Below, in pieces: positions 1-12,611 of a DNA stretch of 43,257 bases (position 1 is its first letter; each line of letters begins with the position of its first letter). The stretch is from Bacillus sp. JCM 19041 (GTDB lineage: Bacteria; Bacillota; Bacilli; Bacillales; Bacillaceae_D): NCBI GenBank assembly GCA_001310375.1, contig BAXC01000030.1, forward strand, positions 1 to 43,257, given 5' to 3'. A program made the translations under genes and the position numbers. Under the pieces are notes generated by a model. It was given only the letters and a program-made list of their open reading frames with translations, was not told the DNA's origin and searched no databases.

Positions 1-2172
1 AACAACCGGTACTTCTAAATGCTTCCCTAAGTCAACAATTTTACCAATGATTTCTTGCAATGCAGTCTCATCTTTAATTAATTCTCGTTCTATTAGATGA
101 CGGTAATTCCCTAAAGGTTGAATTTCCAAATAATCATAAAAACGAGCAATCCCCTCTACTTCATCAGCAGATTTCTGCATCATTCCTTCGAATACTTCAC
201 CTTTATCACAAGCAGAACCGATAATTAACCTTCACGGTGCTTACTAAGTTGAGATCGAGGAATACGCGGTGTCCGGAAATAATAATGAAGGTGGGACATT
301 GAAACAAGCTTATATAAATTTTTAAGTCCTTCTTGTGAAGTTACAAGAATTGTACAATGGAAAGGACGTTGACGGTGAAAATTACCTTGTCCCATATGAT
401 TATTTAGCTCATCATGGTAAAAAACTTCTTTCTCCGCAGCATCTTTCACCATCTTCCAAAGCAAATATGCAGTTGCCTGCGTATCATAGATCGCTCTGTG
501 ATGACTGACAAGTTCAATGTCAAACTTTTTACAAAGTGTGTTTAGTCGATGGTTCTTTAATTCGGGATAAAGGAAACGTCCAAGCTCCAGCGTATCAATT
601 ACTGGGTTCTTCACTTCAGTAAAACCTAGTTTTTTATAACCAACATTTAAAAAACCGATATCAAAACTAGCATTATGAGCGACAATCGTGGCATCTCCAG
701 CAAATTCCCTGAATTGCTTTAATACCTCCAATGGGTCAGGGGCTCCTTGTACCATATCATCGGTAATACCAGTGAGTTCTATAATCGTTGCTGAAATGGG
801 CTCTTTTGGATCGGCAAAAGATTCATACGTGTCGACGATTTCACCGTTCTTAATTTTGACCGCAGCAAGCTCAATGACCGTGTTATACACCGCGGATAAA
901 CCAGTTGTCTCTACGTCAAACACCACATACTCTTCTTCTAATAAATGGCGGTGATCAGAGTTATATGCGATTGGAACTCCATCATCAACTATATTTGCTT
1001 CCATTCCAAAGATCACATTGATTCCATGTTTTTTGCTTGCATTATAGGCTTCTGGGAATGCTTGAACAACACCGTGGTCGGTAATTGCTACAGCCGAATG
1101 GCCCCATTTAGCCGCCTGTTCAACATATTGACCCACCGAAACAAGACCGTCCATTTGGCTCATTGTGGAATGTGTATGAAGCTCCACTCGTTTTTCTTCG
1201 GCTGTATCTACACGGGTACTTGGTGTAATTTGATTAAAGTCATTAGCAATCATCACAAGATCGCGTACAAACGTATCATTTGAATCCCGCCTCTGACTTT
1301 TAACCACATACCTTTCTTAAGCGCCTGCATTACCGGGACATCTTCTTTATCGCGTGAAAACATTTTAACTAAAATCGAATCTGTATAATCGGTAATTTTA
1401 AATGTTAATAACGTCCGTCCGCTACGTAACTCACGAATATCTGTCGCAAAGACATACCCCTGGACCGTAATGCGTCGTTCTTCATCGACGATTGCCTCAA
1501 GAGGTGTCGGATCATCTTTAATCGTATATCCCATCGATAGATTGGCATCCTTCACTTGTTTGGACATCTCATCTTCGACACGCTTCTTCTCAAGCATCGC
1601 CTCAACGACTTTGGAGTGGTCTTCTTCAGCACGCTTTCGAACAAATTCTTCATAAACTTCCTGTGATTCTTGCACGCTGATGGCAAGAGGCAGCAAAGGT
1701 AAACCAAAGCGAATGCTTATTTGTTTAAATGGCTCTGCTAACTTTCTTTTCATCGCCTCTGCTTCTGCATCATTTTGCGCGACAAGCGCTAGTTTGTTTT
1801 CAACCAACTTTACTACTTGCTTTTGTAATGCAGAAGCAAGAGGTGGAGAAACAGTCGTTAGTTCACTTGCAATCAAAGGCCAATAACGATTCCACATCGC
1901 TTCATCCGGCTCACTATTTGTGTATGAAAAAGAACAACTTACTTTCGCAATCTCTCGAAATGTTTGCGATAAACGCCCTTGAAACAACTCAAATAACTCT
2001 GCAGGCAACAGATGGTCTAAATGAATATAAAAGTGCCATGTTTTGCTTTCTTTTGAGATTGCTAGTTTTTTAATGTACCCATTTTTAAAATGGTGGAGAA
2101 TATCCTCTGGAATTTGCAGTTGTTCCAACAAGAGTAAGAGACGTTCTTCCTTGTCTGCATTGCATCGCTCAT
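1..2172 (-). CDS. polC: DNA polymerase III alpha subunit PolC, N-terminal half (three frameshifts, truncated by window)
   Basis: Replicative polymerase of low-GC Gram-positives. The ATG at 2172 follows AAGGGGTG. The visible half has the N-terminal domains, an OB-fold ([20 protein letters not shown]), a PHP domain beginning [14 protein letters not shown] and the DEDDh proofreading exonuclease inserted in it ([36 protein letters not shown]). Frame breaks lie near 2145 (GGG to GG), near 1280 (an A-run one short) and near 227 (GAAGGG to GAAGG). After the last break the sequence continues [20 protein letters not shown] to the window edge. The polymerase domain is outside. Confidence 0.95.
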
Positions 2173-2233
2173 GTACTCACCCCTTTTTATAAAACATCAA
2201 AACAGACTGGCGAACCGCCAGCCTGCCTTCGCG

Positions 2234-3935
2234 TTATTCGCTCAAAAACTGATGCAGCCAGCTTGCCAACTCGCCAGCGGGCAATTCAAGCTGTTCGCCC
2301 GTTTTACGGACTTTCACTTCAACGATGCCTTCACCTGCACGCTTGCCAACAGAAACCCGAACAGGTAAACCCATTAAATCAGAATCTTTAAATTTGACGC
2401 CAGCCCTTTCAGGTCGATCATCATATAAAACCTCGACAGAAGCTTTACTAAATTCTTGATAAAGTGATTCTGCAAGCTGCTTTTGCTCTTCATTTTTCAC
2501 GTTTAGTGCAAGTAAATGTACATGAAACGGAGCTACTGCTTTCGGCCAGACGATGCCAAATTCATCATGATGCTGCTCGATAACTGCAGCAATTGTACGA
2601 GATACACCAATCCCATAACACCCCATAAGAAATGGTTGCGCTTTTCCATTTGAATCCAAATACTTTGCATCAAGTGATTCTGAATAACGCGTACCAAGTT
2701 TGAACACTTGTCCGATCTCAATCCCTTCAGCAAACCGAAGCGTGCCTTTGCCATCTGGTGAAGGATCACCTTCACGGACAGTGCGCAAATCTTTATAAGC
2801 TGTCACAATGTAATCATGCCCAGGTCCTACATGCACATAATGGTAACCTGTCTCATTTGCACCGCAAGCGATCGTTTTCATGCTGTGAATACGGTGGTCC
2901 GCATAAATTGGTACATTTTTGACACCAACTGGACCAATTGATCCAGGAGAAGCACCAAAAGCGTCGACTACTTCTTTTTCAGTAGCCATTCTCATTTCTT
3001 TCGCACCAAGCTCATGTAGCGTTTTAACTTCATTAAGCTCATCATTTCCACGTAGGATCAAAAGAGTAAGCTCATTATCAAGCATAACAACTAACGCTTT
3101 GAAAATATCATCTGCATCAAGCCCCAACGCAGCCGCGGCATCATCAACCGTTTTCGCGTTTGGTGTTTCTTTCTTTTCTAATTGGCCATACACTTGCACT
3201 TCCGCTGTAGGAGGCGCAGCGCTTGCCGCCATTTCTAAGTTCGCTGCGTAGTCTGATTCGTCAGAGTATACGATTGTATCTTCGCCTACACTGGCCAGAG
3301 CCATAAATTCATGAGTGTCTTTTCCACCCATTGAACCAGAATCAGCAATAACCGGGCGGAATGTTAATCCAACACGTGTAAAGATTCGCGAATAGGCAGC
3401 GTGCATTGCCCAATACATCTCATCAAGACTTTCGGCTGAATCATGAAAAGAATAGGCATCTTTCATAATAAACTCTCGACCTCGTAACAATCCAAAAACG
3501 AGGTCGACGCTCATCACGAAACTTCGTTTGAATTTGATAGACATTAAGAGGTAATTTTTTATAAGATGCAATACCATCTTTGATTAACATTGTAATGACT
3601 TCTTCATGAGTAGGCCCAAGTGCAAAATCGCGGTTATGGCGATCTTTCATGCGAATCAGTTCATCACCCATGCTTTCCCAACGGCCAGATTCCTGCCATA
3701 ATTCCGCAGGGTGCAAACTAGGAAGCAACAATTCCTGGGCGCCAATCCCATCCAATTCTTCTCTTATAATTGTTTCAATTTTAGCCATTGCCCGCTTTGC
3801 AAGCGGCATATAGGCATAAACACCAGAAGCGATTTGTCGCATCATCCCTGCACGAAGCATAAGCTGATGGCTAATCGCATCGGCATCTGCTGGTACATCG
3901 CGCATTGTTGGCGCTAAGTAAGTTGATTGTCTCAA
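2234..3935 (-). CDS. proS: Prolyl-tRNA synthetase (one frameshift)
   Basis: Class II synthetase of the bacterial type with an editing insert. A TTG at 3935, nine bases after AGGATG, gives [20 protein letters not shown], the family N-terminus. Motif 2 lies in [21 protein letters not shown] once a surplus T in a T5 run near 3500 is removed. The editing domain (about 220-400), [21 protein letters not shown] (motif 3) and the anticodon-binding C-terminus follow. Corrected length about 567 residues. No T-box leader fits the 30-base gap after rseP. Confidence 0.95.
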
Positions 3936-3967
3936 TTTGCCGCACATCCTTTTTTAATGCAAGTGGA

Positions 3968-5232
3968 TTAAGAAAACAGTTTACTAATATCATTCCATGT
4001 CACAATAATCATCAACAGCATGACTAGTGCAAAACCAACAAACTGGATTGCTCCTTCTTTTTCAGGGGAAACAGGCTTCCCTCTTATCCCTTCATAAGCT
4101 AGGAACATCAGACGTCCACCATCTAGGGCAGGAATCGGAAACAAGTTAATGACGCCAAGATTAATGCTGAGAAGGGCGGCGAAGTTAATAACAGTTAACA
4201 ACCCTAACGAAACAGCTTGATCAGTTATATCGTAAATTCCTACTGGACCTGAAATATAGTCTAAGGAGAATTGACCAGTAAATATTAAGCTCAGTGTATC
4301 AAAGATAGAAGTTGCGAGTGTCACAAATTGTTGCGCACTGTGCTGAACCGACCCTAGAAACGAGAATTCAAAGATTCCTTGTACACCTAAAACACCTTCA
4401 AACTCGTCTGGCATAACCTCTCTTTGTTCAAGTGAAGCATTGGTTTGCATCTCTTCACCATTACGCTCAAACGAAAGAGCAATCTCTTGGTTTGGGTATT
4501 TTTGCACTTCTGCCGTCATCTCATTCCAAGTCGAAACAGGTGTACCTTCGATTGAAGTGATTACATCACCTGTTTCTAATCCAGCTTCTTGTGCAGGAGA
4601 GGTTTCGTTTTCAGGAATAACAATTTCCGACGTTAACCGTACTCCTTGGTACAAACTAAGAGCTAGCAAAATGACAAACGCCAATATAAAGTTCATCATC
4701 GGACCAGCAAAGATCGCCATCGCTCTTTTCGGCAATGATTTAGAACCGAACTGGCGATGCCAAGGCGCATTGATTTGCGCAACTTCGTCTTGGACAATCA
4801 TGGCTTTTTCATGGACATTATATCGAATGACTTCGCCTGATTCTTCATCGACGGTTTCAATAAACAACTCGTGAATTAAATCAATGCGTTCCACTTGCAC
4901 AACATGCGCTTCGGGATGCTTTGACTTATTATTAATAATAATCTCGGTCACCATCTGCTTGTCATCAAAAACAAGTCCTATTTCATACCCGGGACGAATG
5001 GTTGTTTGTTCCGGTTCTTCCCCAGCCATGCGGACGTAACCACCAATAGGCAACAGACGTACGGTGTATATTGTGTCATTGCGTTCAAAAGCGAATAATT
5101 TCGGACCCATGCCAATCGCAAACTCATAACAGAGTATGCCGGCTTTTTTTGCAAAATAAAGATGGCCCATTCGTGCACAAACACAAGCACACTGAATATG
5201 GCAATAAATGCAAGCAATGTATTCAAAAGCAA
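3968..5232 (-). CDS. rseP: Site-2 zinc metalloprotease RseP (RasP) (one frameshift)
   Basis: Membrane protease that cleaves anti-sigma factors and leftover signal peptides. The start is a TTG at 5232 after GAGAGG. The zinc motif HEWGH, in VFVHEWGHLYFAKKAG, is restored when one G is added at GAATGGGCC near 5168. A PDZ domain (GLETGDVITSIEGTPV) and the second metal motif NLFPIPALDGGR follow, with four membrane helices. The corrected length of about 421 residues is normal. It is followed by proS. Confidence 0.94.
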
Positions 5233-5251
5233 TACCGCCTCTCAGATTTAA

Positions 5252-6391
5252 TTACCGCGTTAATCGTTCGCGAATCTCTTTATCAACTGCTTGGATCTCA
5301 TCAAGCGTAGGGTTAGCAATCGGTGAATGCGCCTCAAGTGCCAGCTCAATTACTTGCTCAATTTCAAGAAACGTTAGTTGTCCATTTAAAAAACGCTCAA
5401 CCGCTACCTCGTTAGCTGCATTTAATACCGTTGTCATCGTACCGCCTGCCTTGCCAGCTTCATACGCTAAATGCATACACCGATAACGCTCCATATCCAT
5501 TTTGTTAAAATGGAGCTTGCCGAGCTCCCATAACTCTAGTCTCTCAGTGCTCGGTCGCGCATATCGATCTGGATGCGTAAGAGCATATTGAATGGGCACA
5601 CGCATATCAGGGGTCCCTAATTGAGCAATGACACTCCGGTCAACAAATTCAACCATCGAATGAATAATGCTCTCTTTATGGATTAATACATCAATTTTGT
5701 CATAATCCAATTCAAAAAGCCATCTTGCTTCAATTACTTCTAAGCCTTTATTCATCATCGTTGCAGAATCAATTGTTATTTTAGCACCCATCGACCAATT
5801 CGGATGCGACAGCGCCTCTTCTACTGTCACATGTTTTAATTCTTCCCTCGTTCGATCTCGAAAACTACCGCCCGATGCCGTTAAAATAAGTCGATCAATT
5901 GCTTTATGTGATTCACCTTGTAGCGCTTGAAAAATAGCGGAGTGTTCGCTATCTACCGGTATTAATGGAACACCGTGTTTTTTCGCAGCTTCTACAACAA
6001 GATGACCTGCAGTAACAAGTGTTTCTTTATTTGCGATAGCAATTGGTTTCTTTGCTTCAATTGCAGCAAGCGTGGGCAAAAGTCCTACTGAACCTGTAAT
6101 CGCCGTTACAGTTACTTCGCTTTTACCAAACTTTGCTACTTCTATTAAACCGTCTGTGCCATACATAATTTCAACATGTTCGCCAAATTCTGCTTTAAGC
6201 TTGTTTGCATCTTCAGCTGTCGAAACAGAAACAAGTTCTGGTTTAAATTCTACGATTTGCTGACGAGCAAGCTCAATATTGGATCCACAAGCCATTGCTG
6301 AAAGAGCAAATGCGTCTGGATATGCACGAATCACATCTAGCGTTTGTGTTCCTATTGAACCTGTTGAACCTAAAAGACTGACTTGTTTCAC
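5252..6391 (-). CDS. dxr: 1-deoxy-D-xylulose 5-phosphate reductoisomerase Dxr (IspC)
   Basis: Second step of the MEP isoprenoid pathway. NADPH-binding [14 protein letters not shown], the metal-binding [18 protein letters not shown] and [20 protein letters not shown] motifs are present. The start is a GTG at 6391 after GGGGGAG; an ATG at 6412 is in frame but lacks a well-placed site. It has 379 residues and is intact. It lies between cdsA and rseP, as in B. subtilis. Confidence 0.97.
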   Translation of the reverse strand: MKQVSLLGSTGSIGTQTLDVIRAYPDAFALSAMACGSNIELARQQIVEFKPELVSVSTAEDANKLKAEFGEHVEIMYGTDGLIEVAKFGKSEVTVTAITGSVGLLPTLAAIEAKKPIAIANKETLVTAGHLVVEAAKKHGVPLIPVDSEHSAIFQALQGESHKAIDRLILTASGGSFRDRTREELKHVTVEEALSHPNWSMGAKITIDSATMMNKGLEVIEARWLFELDYDKIDVLIHKESIIHSMVEFVDRSVIAQLGTPDMRVPIQYALTHPDRYARPSTERLELWELGKLHFNKMDMERYRCMHLAYEAGKAGGTMTTVLNAANEVAVERFLNGQLTFLEIEQVIELALEAHSPIANPTLDEIQAVDKEIRERLTR

Positions 6392-6453
6392 TATACTCTC
6401 CCCCATTTTCAATCATGCATCTTTTACTAATTGTTTCTAAAACTCCCTGCCAT

Positions 6454-7248
6454 TTAAATGAGCTGAAGCAAATGCAATATTGGCATGACGAAGATTAAAC
6501 TATCAAACCGATCTAAGATTCCACCATGTCCCGGCAAGACATTCCCAGAGTCTTTTACTGCATAATGACGCTTTAAGCCGATTCGACTAAATCGCCGATT
6601 TGACCAAAAATAGCCGTTACGAGAATGATCATCAATGCCGTTATGTATGAAGAAAGAAATGGGTTGATTGCATAAAAGATACTCCCAACAATAATTGCTA
6701 GCACAACTCCACCGAGTGAGCCTTCTATTGTTTTATTTGGACTGATTTCTGGCCACAACTTCGTTTTCCCAAACGCTTTTCCTACAAAATAAGCGCCTGA
6801 ATCAGTTGTCCATATAAGCACAATAACAAACAATACAAGCAAGAGACCAATGTCACTTACTTCACGTGTCATAATCAAATAATGAAAGCCAAAGCCCACA
6901 TAGACACTTGAGAGAACAATAAATCCTACTTCATCAAATGTAAATTTATTTTTTGTAAGTACAGTTAACATTAACAGTACAAGAATCAAGAAAATAAACA
7001 TTTCTATTTTTGAATATTCAACCGGAATCACTTGGTCAAACCAGCTAGATGGCACAAGTAGTAGCCACATCGATAGCAAACCAAATATACCCTAAGCGAG
7101 AGAGCTTTTATTTTTTTCATCTTTAACAATTCAATCATCGCTACGGTTGCCATCAAGCTGACAAAACCAGAGAACCACCATCACCAAGTGCAACCATGGC
7201 TAGTATGACGATCCCAATAAAAATCCCTGTTACAATCCGTGTTTTCAT
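6454..7248 (-). CDS. cdsA: Phosphatidate cytidylyltransferase CdsA (three frameshifts)
   Basis: Integral membrane enzyme making CDP-diacylglycerol. The ATG at 7248 gives [22 protein letters not shown]. The reading then passes through three shifts: near 7170-7180 (to [20 protein letters not shown]), near 7095 (to [18 protein letters not shown]) and near 6573, where GCTTAAAGC should read GCTTTAAAGC (to [20 protein letters not shown]). The motif SDLIGD-like GDLVESALKRHY and [11 protein letters not shown] identify CdsA, with [12 protein letters not shown] also typical. The corrected length of about 265 residues is normal. Three breaks in one essential gene point to poor local sequence quality. 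Confidence 0.9.
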
Positions 7249-7263
7249 TCACTTTGCCCCTTC

Positions 7264-8040
7264 CTAAAGACCGCCATACCTCCGACCTCGATTCTGATAA
7301 ACGGCAATGGCTTCATGAAAATGTGTTTCATTGAAGTTTGGCCATAAAACATCCGTAAACCAAAATTCACTATATGCAAGCTGCCAAAGCATAAAATTGC
7401 TCAATCGGAGCTCACCGCTTGTCCGGATCAATAAATCAGGGTCGCGAAGGCTGCTGCTCATCAAATGGGCACTAACCACGTCTTCATTAATCTCTTCTAG
7501 TTGCAGTTCGTTTCGTTTCACTTTTTCAGCAATTTGTTGCACGGCTCCTGCCATTTCAAACCGGCTTCCATAATTTAAAGCAAAGTTTAAAACAAGCCCT
7601 GTGTTTGTTTTCGTTTTCTCTACTGCTTCATCTACAGCAGCCAATGTATAGCTAGGTAAGTCTTCTCTCGTTCCCATTAATCGAACTTGCACATTTTCTT
7701 TAATCAATGTTGGCAATTCACTTTTCAAATACCGTTCTGGTAACCTAAGCAAAAAGTCCACTTCTGTTTTTGGACGCTTCCAGTTTTCAGTTGAAAAAGC
7801 ATATAAAGTGAGGACTTCTACATTTAACGCATTTGCAGCCCTTACGATTTTATTAACATTTTTCATCCCTTCACGGTGACCTGCAATCCTAGGCAACCCT
7901 TTTTCTGCAGCCCAACGTCCATTTCCGTCCATAATGATCGCAATATGCCTTGGTATTCTTTCAGGATCCAGTACATATTCAAACGTTTCACCTTCAGTCG
8001 TAGTGAAAGCTTGTTTCCATTTCGAAAATCTCTCGAGCAT
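7264..8040 (-). CDS. uppS: Undecaprenyl diphosphate synthase UppS
   Basis: Cis-prenyltransferase making the C55 lipid carrier for wall synthesis. The catalytic IIMDGNGRWA, HREGMKNV, FSTENWKRP and DLLIRTSGELRLSNFMLWQ motifs are present, with the terminal YQNRGRRYGGL. It has 258 residues. Intact. It is followed after about 15 bases by cdsA. Confidence 0.98.
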   Translation of the reverse strand: MLERFSKWKQAFTTTEGETFEYVLDPERIPRHIAIIMDGNGRWAAEKGLPRIAGHREGMKNVNKIVRAANALNVEVLTLYAFSTENWKRPKTEVDFLLRLPERYLKSELPTLIKENVQVRLMGTREDLPSYTLAAVDEAVEKTKTNTGLVLNFALNYGSRFEMAGAVQQIAEKVKRNELQLEEINEDVVSAHLMSSSLRDPDLLIRTSGELRLSNFMLWQLAYSEFWFTDVLWPNFNETHFHEAIAVYQNRGRRYGGL

Positions 8041-8094
8041 TTTTCGCCCTCCGTCTCACTAGCGCTTAAGCCCTGCATCGTGCTGGGAAAGTGT

Positions 8095-8119
8095 AAAAAA
8101 CCCCCTTAATAAGAGGGTC
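8095..8119 (-). terminator. Intrinsic terminator between frr and uppS
   Basis: Minus-strand ACCCTCTT and AAGGGGGT pair over 8 bp (one wobble) around a 3-nt loop and are followed by T6. The stem is short but GC-rich. It separates the translation genes from the lipid genes. Confidence 0.75.
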
Positions 8120-8151
8120 TCCTACTACTCTTCATCATACACGCAAATGAA

Positions 8152-8709
8152 TCAGACTTCCATAATTTCTTGTTCTTTCTCTTTAGCCTTTGCATCAACT
8201 TTTGTAATATACGAATCTGTCAACTTTTGGACTTCGTCTGTAGCACTACGTAAATCATCTTCAGTTAATTCGCCATCTTTTTGTTGTTTCTTTAATTCAT
8301 CGTTTGCATCACGACGAATATTACGAACAGCAACTTTAGACTCTTCTGCAGTCTTCGAAACAATTTTAACTAGATCTTTACGACGTTCTTCAGTTAGCGC
8401 AGGAATGATAATACGAATCACTTGTCCGTCACTTGATGGAGTCAACCCTAAATCTGATTTCAAAATTGCTTTTTCGATATTACCAATTGCTGTTTTATCA
8501 TACGGTGTAATTAAAAGCAAGCGAGCTTCAGGAACAGTTACGCTTGATAACTGGTTTAGAGGTGTTTGTGCACCATAATACTCAACTGTTACACGGTCAA
8601 GAATTGCTGGATTCGCACGACCTGCACGAAGTTTAGCTAACTCTCTTCCAAGTGAATCGATCGCTTTATCCATGCGTAGCTTTGCATCGTTATGAATTTC
8701 TTTCGTCAT
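8152..8709 (-). CDS. frr: Ribosome recycling factor
   Basis: Splits post-termination ribosomes together with EF-G. The 185-residue protein has the family segments [20 protein letters not shown] and [20 protein letters not shown], and is mostly helical with a small beta domain. The start follows AGGGGGAAATAACA. Intact. It directly follows pyrH. Confidence 0.98.
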   Translation of the reverse strand: MTKEIHNDAKLRMDKAIDSLGRELAKLRAGRANPAILDRVTVEYYGAQTPLNQLSSVTVPEARLLLITPYDKTAIGNIEKAILKSDLGLTPSSDGQVIRIIIPALTEERRKDLVKIVSKTAEESKVAVRNIRRDANDELKKQQKDGELTEDDLRSATDEVQKLTDSYITKVDAKAKEKEQEIMEV

Positions 8710-8711
8710 TG

Positions 8712-9428
<717 letters not shown>

Positions 9429-9470
9429 CTTGACCTCCATTTATCCATGCACGACTTTTTCTTCATTTGT

Positions 9471-9506
9471 AAAAAAGGGACACAACTCCTGGCAGTGTCC
9501 CTTTTT
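9471..9506 (-). terminator. Intrinsic terminator between tsf and pyrH
   Basis: Arms AAAAAGGGACAC and GTGTCCCTTTTT are perfectly complementary around an 11-nt loop and end in a T6 run on the minus strand. No obvious new promoter follows, so pyrH is likely reached by read-through. Confidence 0.9.
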
Positions 9507-9517
9507 GCTTCAATCAG

Positions 9518-10402
9518 TTATTTTTTCACCTGTGACATTACTTCTTCTGCAAAGTTGTCTTCACGCTTTTCAATTCCTTCGCCGACTTCATAGCGAACAA
9601 ACGTTTTAACAGAAGCATTTTTTGCTTTTACGTATTTCCCTACTTTTTGATCGCCATCTTTAACAAAAGGCTGATCTAACAAACAAACTTGTTCAAAGAA
9701 TTTGCTCAAGCGTCCTTCAACCATCTTTTCAACGATTGCTTCAGGCTTTCCTTCATTAAGTGCTTGTTGCTTCAGTACTTCACGCTCACGCTCAACAACA
9801 TCACCAGTGACCTCATCACGAGATACATAAGTTGGATTAATCGCTGCTACGTGCATCGCAATGTCTTTTGCCAGTTCTTCGTCAGAAGAAGAACCGATAA
9901 GAGCTAAGACACCAATACGTCCACCCATGTGAAGGTACGAGCCAAATACATCTCCATCTTCTTTTTCAACAACCGTAAAGCGACGAAGAGAAAGTTTTTC
10001 TCCAATTTTAGAGATCGCTGTGTTGATGTGCGATTGCACTGTCACACCAGTACCTTTAAAGTCTTGTTCAAGCATTTCCTCAACACTTGCAGGATTTTCT
10101 GCAAGAATGTGCTCTGCAAGCTCTTGTACTAACGCTTGGAAGTTTTCGTTTTTAGCAACAAAATCTGTTTCAGAGTTCACTTCAACAATTGCCGCTTTGT
10201 TTCCTTCTGTTACAACAGCAGACAAACCTTCCGCTGCTACACGGTCCGCTTTTTTCTCTGCTTTTGCAATTCCTTTTTCACGAAGATAATCAACCGCTTT
10301 GTCCATATCTCCATCTACTTCAACAAGTGCTTTTTTACAATCCATCATACCCGCGCCTGTTTTTTCACGAAGTTCTTTTACCATACTAGCTGTAACTGCC
10401 AT
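9518..10402 (-). CDS. tsf: Translation elongation factor Ts
   Basis: Nucleotide exchange factor for EF-Tu. The N-terminal UBA-like domain [20 protein letters not shown] and the core motif [15 protein letters not shown] are diagnostic. The 294-residue length is normal and the frame intact. The start follows AGGAGG. Flanked by terminators on both sides. Confidence 0.98.
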   Translation of the reverse strand: MAVTASMVKELREKTGAGMMDCKKALVEVDGDMDKAVDYLREKGIAKAEKKADRVAAEGLSAVVTEGNKAAIVEVNSETDFVAKNENFQALVQELAEHILAENPASVEEMLEQDFKGTGVTVQSHINTAISKIGEKLSLRRFTVVEKEDGDVFGSYLHMGGRIGVLALIGSSSDEELAKDIAMHVAAINPTYVSRDEVTGDVVEREREVLKQQALNEGKPEAIVEKMVEGRLSKFFEQVCLLDQPFVKDGDQKVGKYVKAKNASVKTFVRYEVGEGIEKREDNFAEEVMSQVKK

Positions 10403-10438
10403 ATTTGTTTCCTCCTAATAGATATTATTTTCCCGCAT

Positions 10439-10483
10439 AAAAAAAGGGAAGTAAAGGGTTTATCTCCCTTTACCACCCTTTTT
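10439..10483 (-). terminator. Intrinsic terminator between rpsB and tsf
   Basis: Minus-strand arms GGGTGGTAAAGGG and CCCTTTACTTCCC pair over 13 positions with one mismatch and one wobble, followed by T7. It probably acts as a partial terminator, lowering tsf relative to rpsB. Confidence 0.85.
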
Positions 10484-10495
10484 GGAGTCCGTCAT

Positions 10496-11215
10496 TTACG
10501 CTGTTGTTGTTTCTTCAACGTCGACTTCTTCTTCACCAGAAGTAGCTTCGATTACGGCATCAGCCATTTTTCCAGTTAAAAGTTTAACTGCACGAATAGC
10601 ATCATCGTTCCCTGGAATCACGTAATCAATCTCATCTGGATCACAGTTTGTATCGACAATTGCAACGATTGGAATGTTCAATTTATGAGCTTCCGCAATT
10701 GCAATGCGTTCTTTACGTGGATCAATAACGAACAATGCATCTGGTACACCATTCATGTCTTTAATTCCGCCTAGAAACTTCTCAAGGCGATCCATTTCTT
10801 TTTTAAGCAAGATAACTTCTTTCTTTGGAAGCACATCAAACGTGCCATCCTCTTGCATTTTTTCGAGGTTCTTAAGGCGAGTAATACGCTTTTGAATTGT
10901 CTCGAAGTTCGTTAACGTACCACCAAGCCAGCGTTGGTTGATGTAGTACATTCCGCAACGAATTGCTTCATCGCGCACTGAATCTTGAGCTTGTTTCTTT
11001 GTACCAACGAAAAGGACTTTGCCTCCGTCAGCTGCAAGATCGCGAACAAAGTTGTACGCAGTCTCAACTTTCTTGACCGTCTTTTGAAGGTCAATAATGT
11101 AAATTCCGTTTCTTTCTGTGAAGATGTAGCGATCCATTTTAGGGTTCCAACGACGAGTCTGGTGACCGAAGTGAACTCCAGCTTCTAATAATTGTTTCAT
11201 GGAGATAACTGCCAC
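10496..11215 (-). CDS. rpsB: 30S ribosomal protein S2
   Basis: Component of the small ribosomal subunit. It begins [20 protein letters not shown] with a GTG at 11215 after GGAGGTG, matching the family N-terminus; an upstream in-frame ATG at 11302 would add 29 unrelated residues and is rejected. Conserved [20 protein letters not shown] and [17 protein letters not shown] are present. It has 239 residues and an acidic tail. Intact. It is followed by a terminator and then tsf. Confidence 0.98.
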   Translation of the reverse strand: MAVISMKQLLEAGVHFGHQTRRWNPKMDRYIFTERNGIYIIDLQKTVKKVETAYNFVRDLAADGGKVLFVGTKKQAQDSVRDEAIRCGMYYINQRWLGGTLTNFETIQKRITRLKNLEKMQEDGTFDVLPKKEVILLKKEMDRLEKFLGGIKDMNGVPDALFVIDPRKERIAIAEAHKLNIPIVAIVDTNCDPDEIDYVIPGNDDAIRAVKLLTGKMADAVIEATSGEEEVDVEETTTA

Positions 11216-11335
11216 ATCAAACACCTCCTTTTGGTTTTTTATTCCTCCGCTCTTTTCATTTTTTGACGACACTCTTGTATAATACATGAGCACCTTCGCC
11301 AAAATCCAAGGCGTGTGTATTTAACACCATCAATT

Positions 11336-11364
11336 ACTATACCATATCCTTTAAGACTCTGCAA
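11336..11364 (-). promoter_or_regulatory. Candidate sigma-A promoter of rpsB
   Basis: TTGCAG (11364-11359) and TATAGT (11341-11336) are separated by 17 bp on the minus strand, a good vegetative match. It lies just after swrB and implies an rpsB leader of about 115 nt. The leader contains a weak stem (CGCCTT with AAGGTG) that might be a ribosomal protein leader structure, but I do not recognise it. Confidence 0.65.
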
Positions 11365-11376
11365 GAAAGACTTTAA

Positions 11377-11827
11377 TTAGACATACTTTTTTTTCTTTTT
11401 ATTAAATTCCACCATCAAAGACACTTCCGCAACACCCATATTAAGTTGTTTTGCAATTTGTTTGCTCGTGTATCCTTTTTGATTAAGCAAGATGACATCG
11501 GTCTCACTGTCCAATGCCAGTTTCGTTTGATCTGTATTTACATGAGTTTCATTATGTTGTGCAGGTTGCACGATCTGGCCTTGTAAATCCGCATGATCTT
11601 CCATTGTACTGACGTGTGTTTTCTTGACCGTTTGTTCTAACTCCATTCAGTTGTTCCATCAACGCTTCATTATCCGCTTTGAGTTCAACAATAAATGCAT
11701 CCAGAGCCGTTTCTAATTGTTCTTGACTTAGAGATTGATCAACTTTTCGTTGGAGCCTTAGCGTTTTCATATATAGAAAGAACGTGGTGACTAAAACAAT
11801 AAATAACAGCACGCCAATCATCTTCAC
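11377..11827 (-). CDS. swrB: SwrB-like motility protein (one frameshift)
   Basis: Sits in the swrB slot between sigD and rpsB. An N-terminal transmembrane helix (IGVLLFIVLVTTFFLYM) is followed by a coiled coil and a C-terminal helix-turn-helix-like segment, VILLNQKGYTSKQIAKQLNM, as in SwrB. In B. subtilis SwrB promotes FliF/FliG assembly and FliP activation. The frame breaks near 11640, where the coiled-coil half passes into the C-terminal half. Corrected length about 149 residues. Sequence conservation is low, so the name rests mainly on position, architecture and the C-terminal motif. Confidence 0.75.
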
Positions 11828-11835
11828 TAGTCCTC

Positions 11836-12591
11836 CTATCGAGCAAATTCTTTTTTTAACAGCGCTTGCCGAAGCTTATTAATTGCACGAGCATGGATTT
11901 GCGAGATTCTAGATGTTGACAAATCCAAGACACGCCCTATTTCTGTTAATGTCAATTCTTCGTAATAACTTAGTTGAATGACTAACTGTTCATTCTCACT
12001 TAATTTGCGTATGGCAATCGCAATCTCTTCCTTTGTATCAGCTTCTAACAACCTTGATTCAGGAGCCTTCACTGCTAAATCTTGAAATTGATAAGCATAC
12101 TGTTGTTCATCTGAACCACTCATTACATCATCAATAGAAAGGTTATGACTTGAGTATTGTTCATACTTTAGGGTTGCAATGTCTTTTTCAGGCATATTCA
12201 TTGCATCTGCCAGCTCCCCTAAACCAACGGCTCTCCCTCTTAATTGTTCAAGTGATTCCGTAACTTGCTCCATTTTTTTTATTTTTTCTCGGATCGTTCT
12301 AGGCAAACGATCTTCCTTCCTTAATCCATCAATCATTGCTCCACGGATGCGAAAAGAAGCATACGTATCAAATTTTAAAGCCCGGCTAGAGTCAAACTTT
12401 GTTATAGCGTCCAATAACCCTTCTAGTGCATGGCTTTTCATTTCATCTTTTGTAATCGAAATAGGCAGGCCATTTGAAATTCGCTGTACATGATACGTGA
12501 CAAGAGGCATATAATGCTGAATAAGCTCTTCAGCTGCCAGATCTGACTTCGTTTCATTCCAACACTTCCATAGATCTGCTTCAATATCCAT
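11836..12591 (-). CDS. sigD: RNA polymerase sigma factor SigD (FliA family)
   Basis: Sigma factor for late flagellar, chemotaxis and autolysin genes. Region 2 (SHALEGLLDAITKFDSSRAL, YASFRIRGAMIDGLR), region 3 and the region 4 helix-turn-helix (LTEIGRVLDLSTSRISQIHA) are all present in 251 residues. The start ATG follows AAAGGAGG. Intact. It lies near the 3' end of the operon as in B. subtilis, where distance from the promoter influences its level. Confidence 0.97.
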   Translation of the reverse strand: MDIEADLWKCWNETKSDLAAEELIQHYMPLVTYHVQRISNGLPISITKDEMKSHALEGLLDAITKFDSSRALKFDTYASFRIRGAMIDGLRKEDRLPRTIREKIKKMEQVTESLEQLRGRAVGLGELADAMNMPEKDIATLKYEQYSSHNLSIDDVMSGSDEQQYAYQFQDLAVKAPESRLLEADTKEEIAIAIRKLSENEQLVIQLSYYEELTLTEIGRVLDLSTSRISQIHARAINKLRQALLKKEFAR

Positions 12592-12611
12592 TGAAACCGC
12601 CGCCTCCTTTA

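Noticed and set aside
3936..3967. T-box riboswitch before proS
   Set aside because: Only about 30 bases separate rseP and proS, far too short for a T-box, and no T-box core sequence is visible.
6454..7248. cdsA as a true pseudogene
   Set aside because: All family motifs are present across the frames, each break is a single base, and the enzyme is essential; sequence error is simpler.
11216..11335. Ribosomal protein S2 leader motif
   Set aside because: The leader has only a weak six-pair stem and I cannot match it to a known r-protein leader structure, so it is noted only with the promoter.
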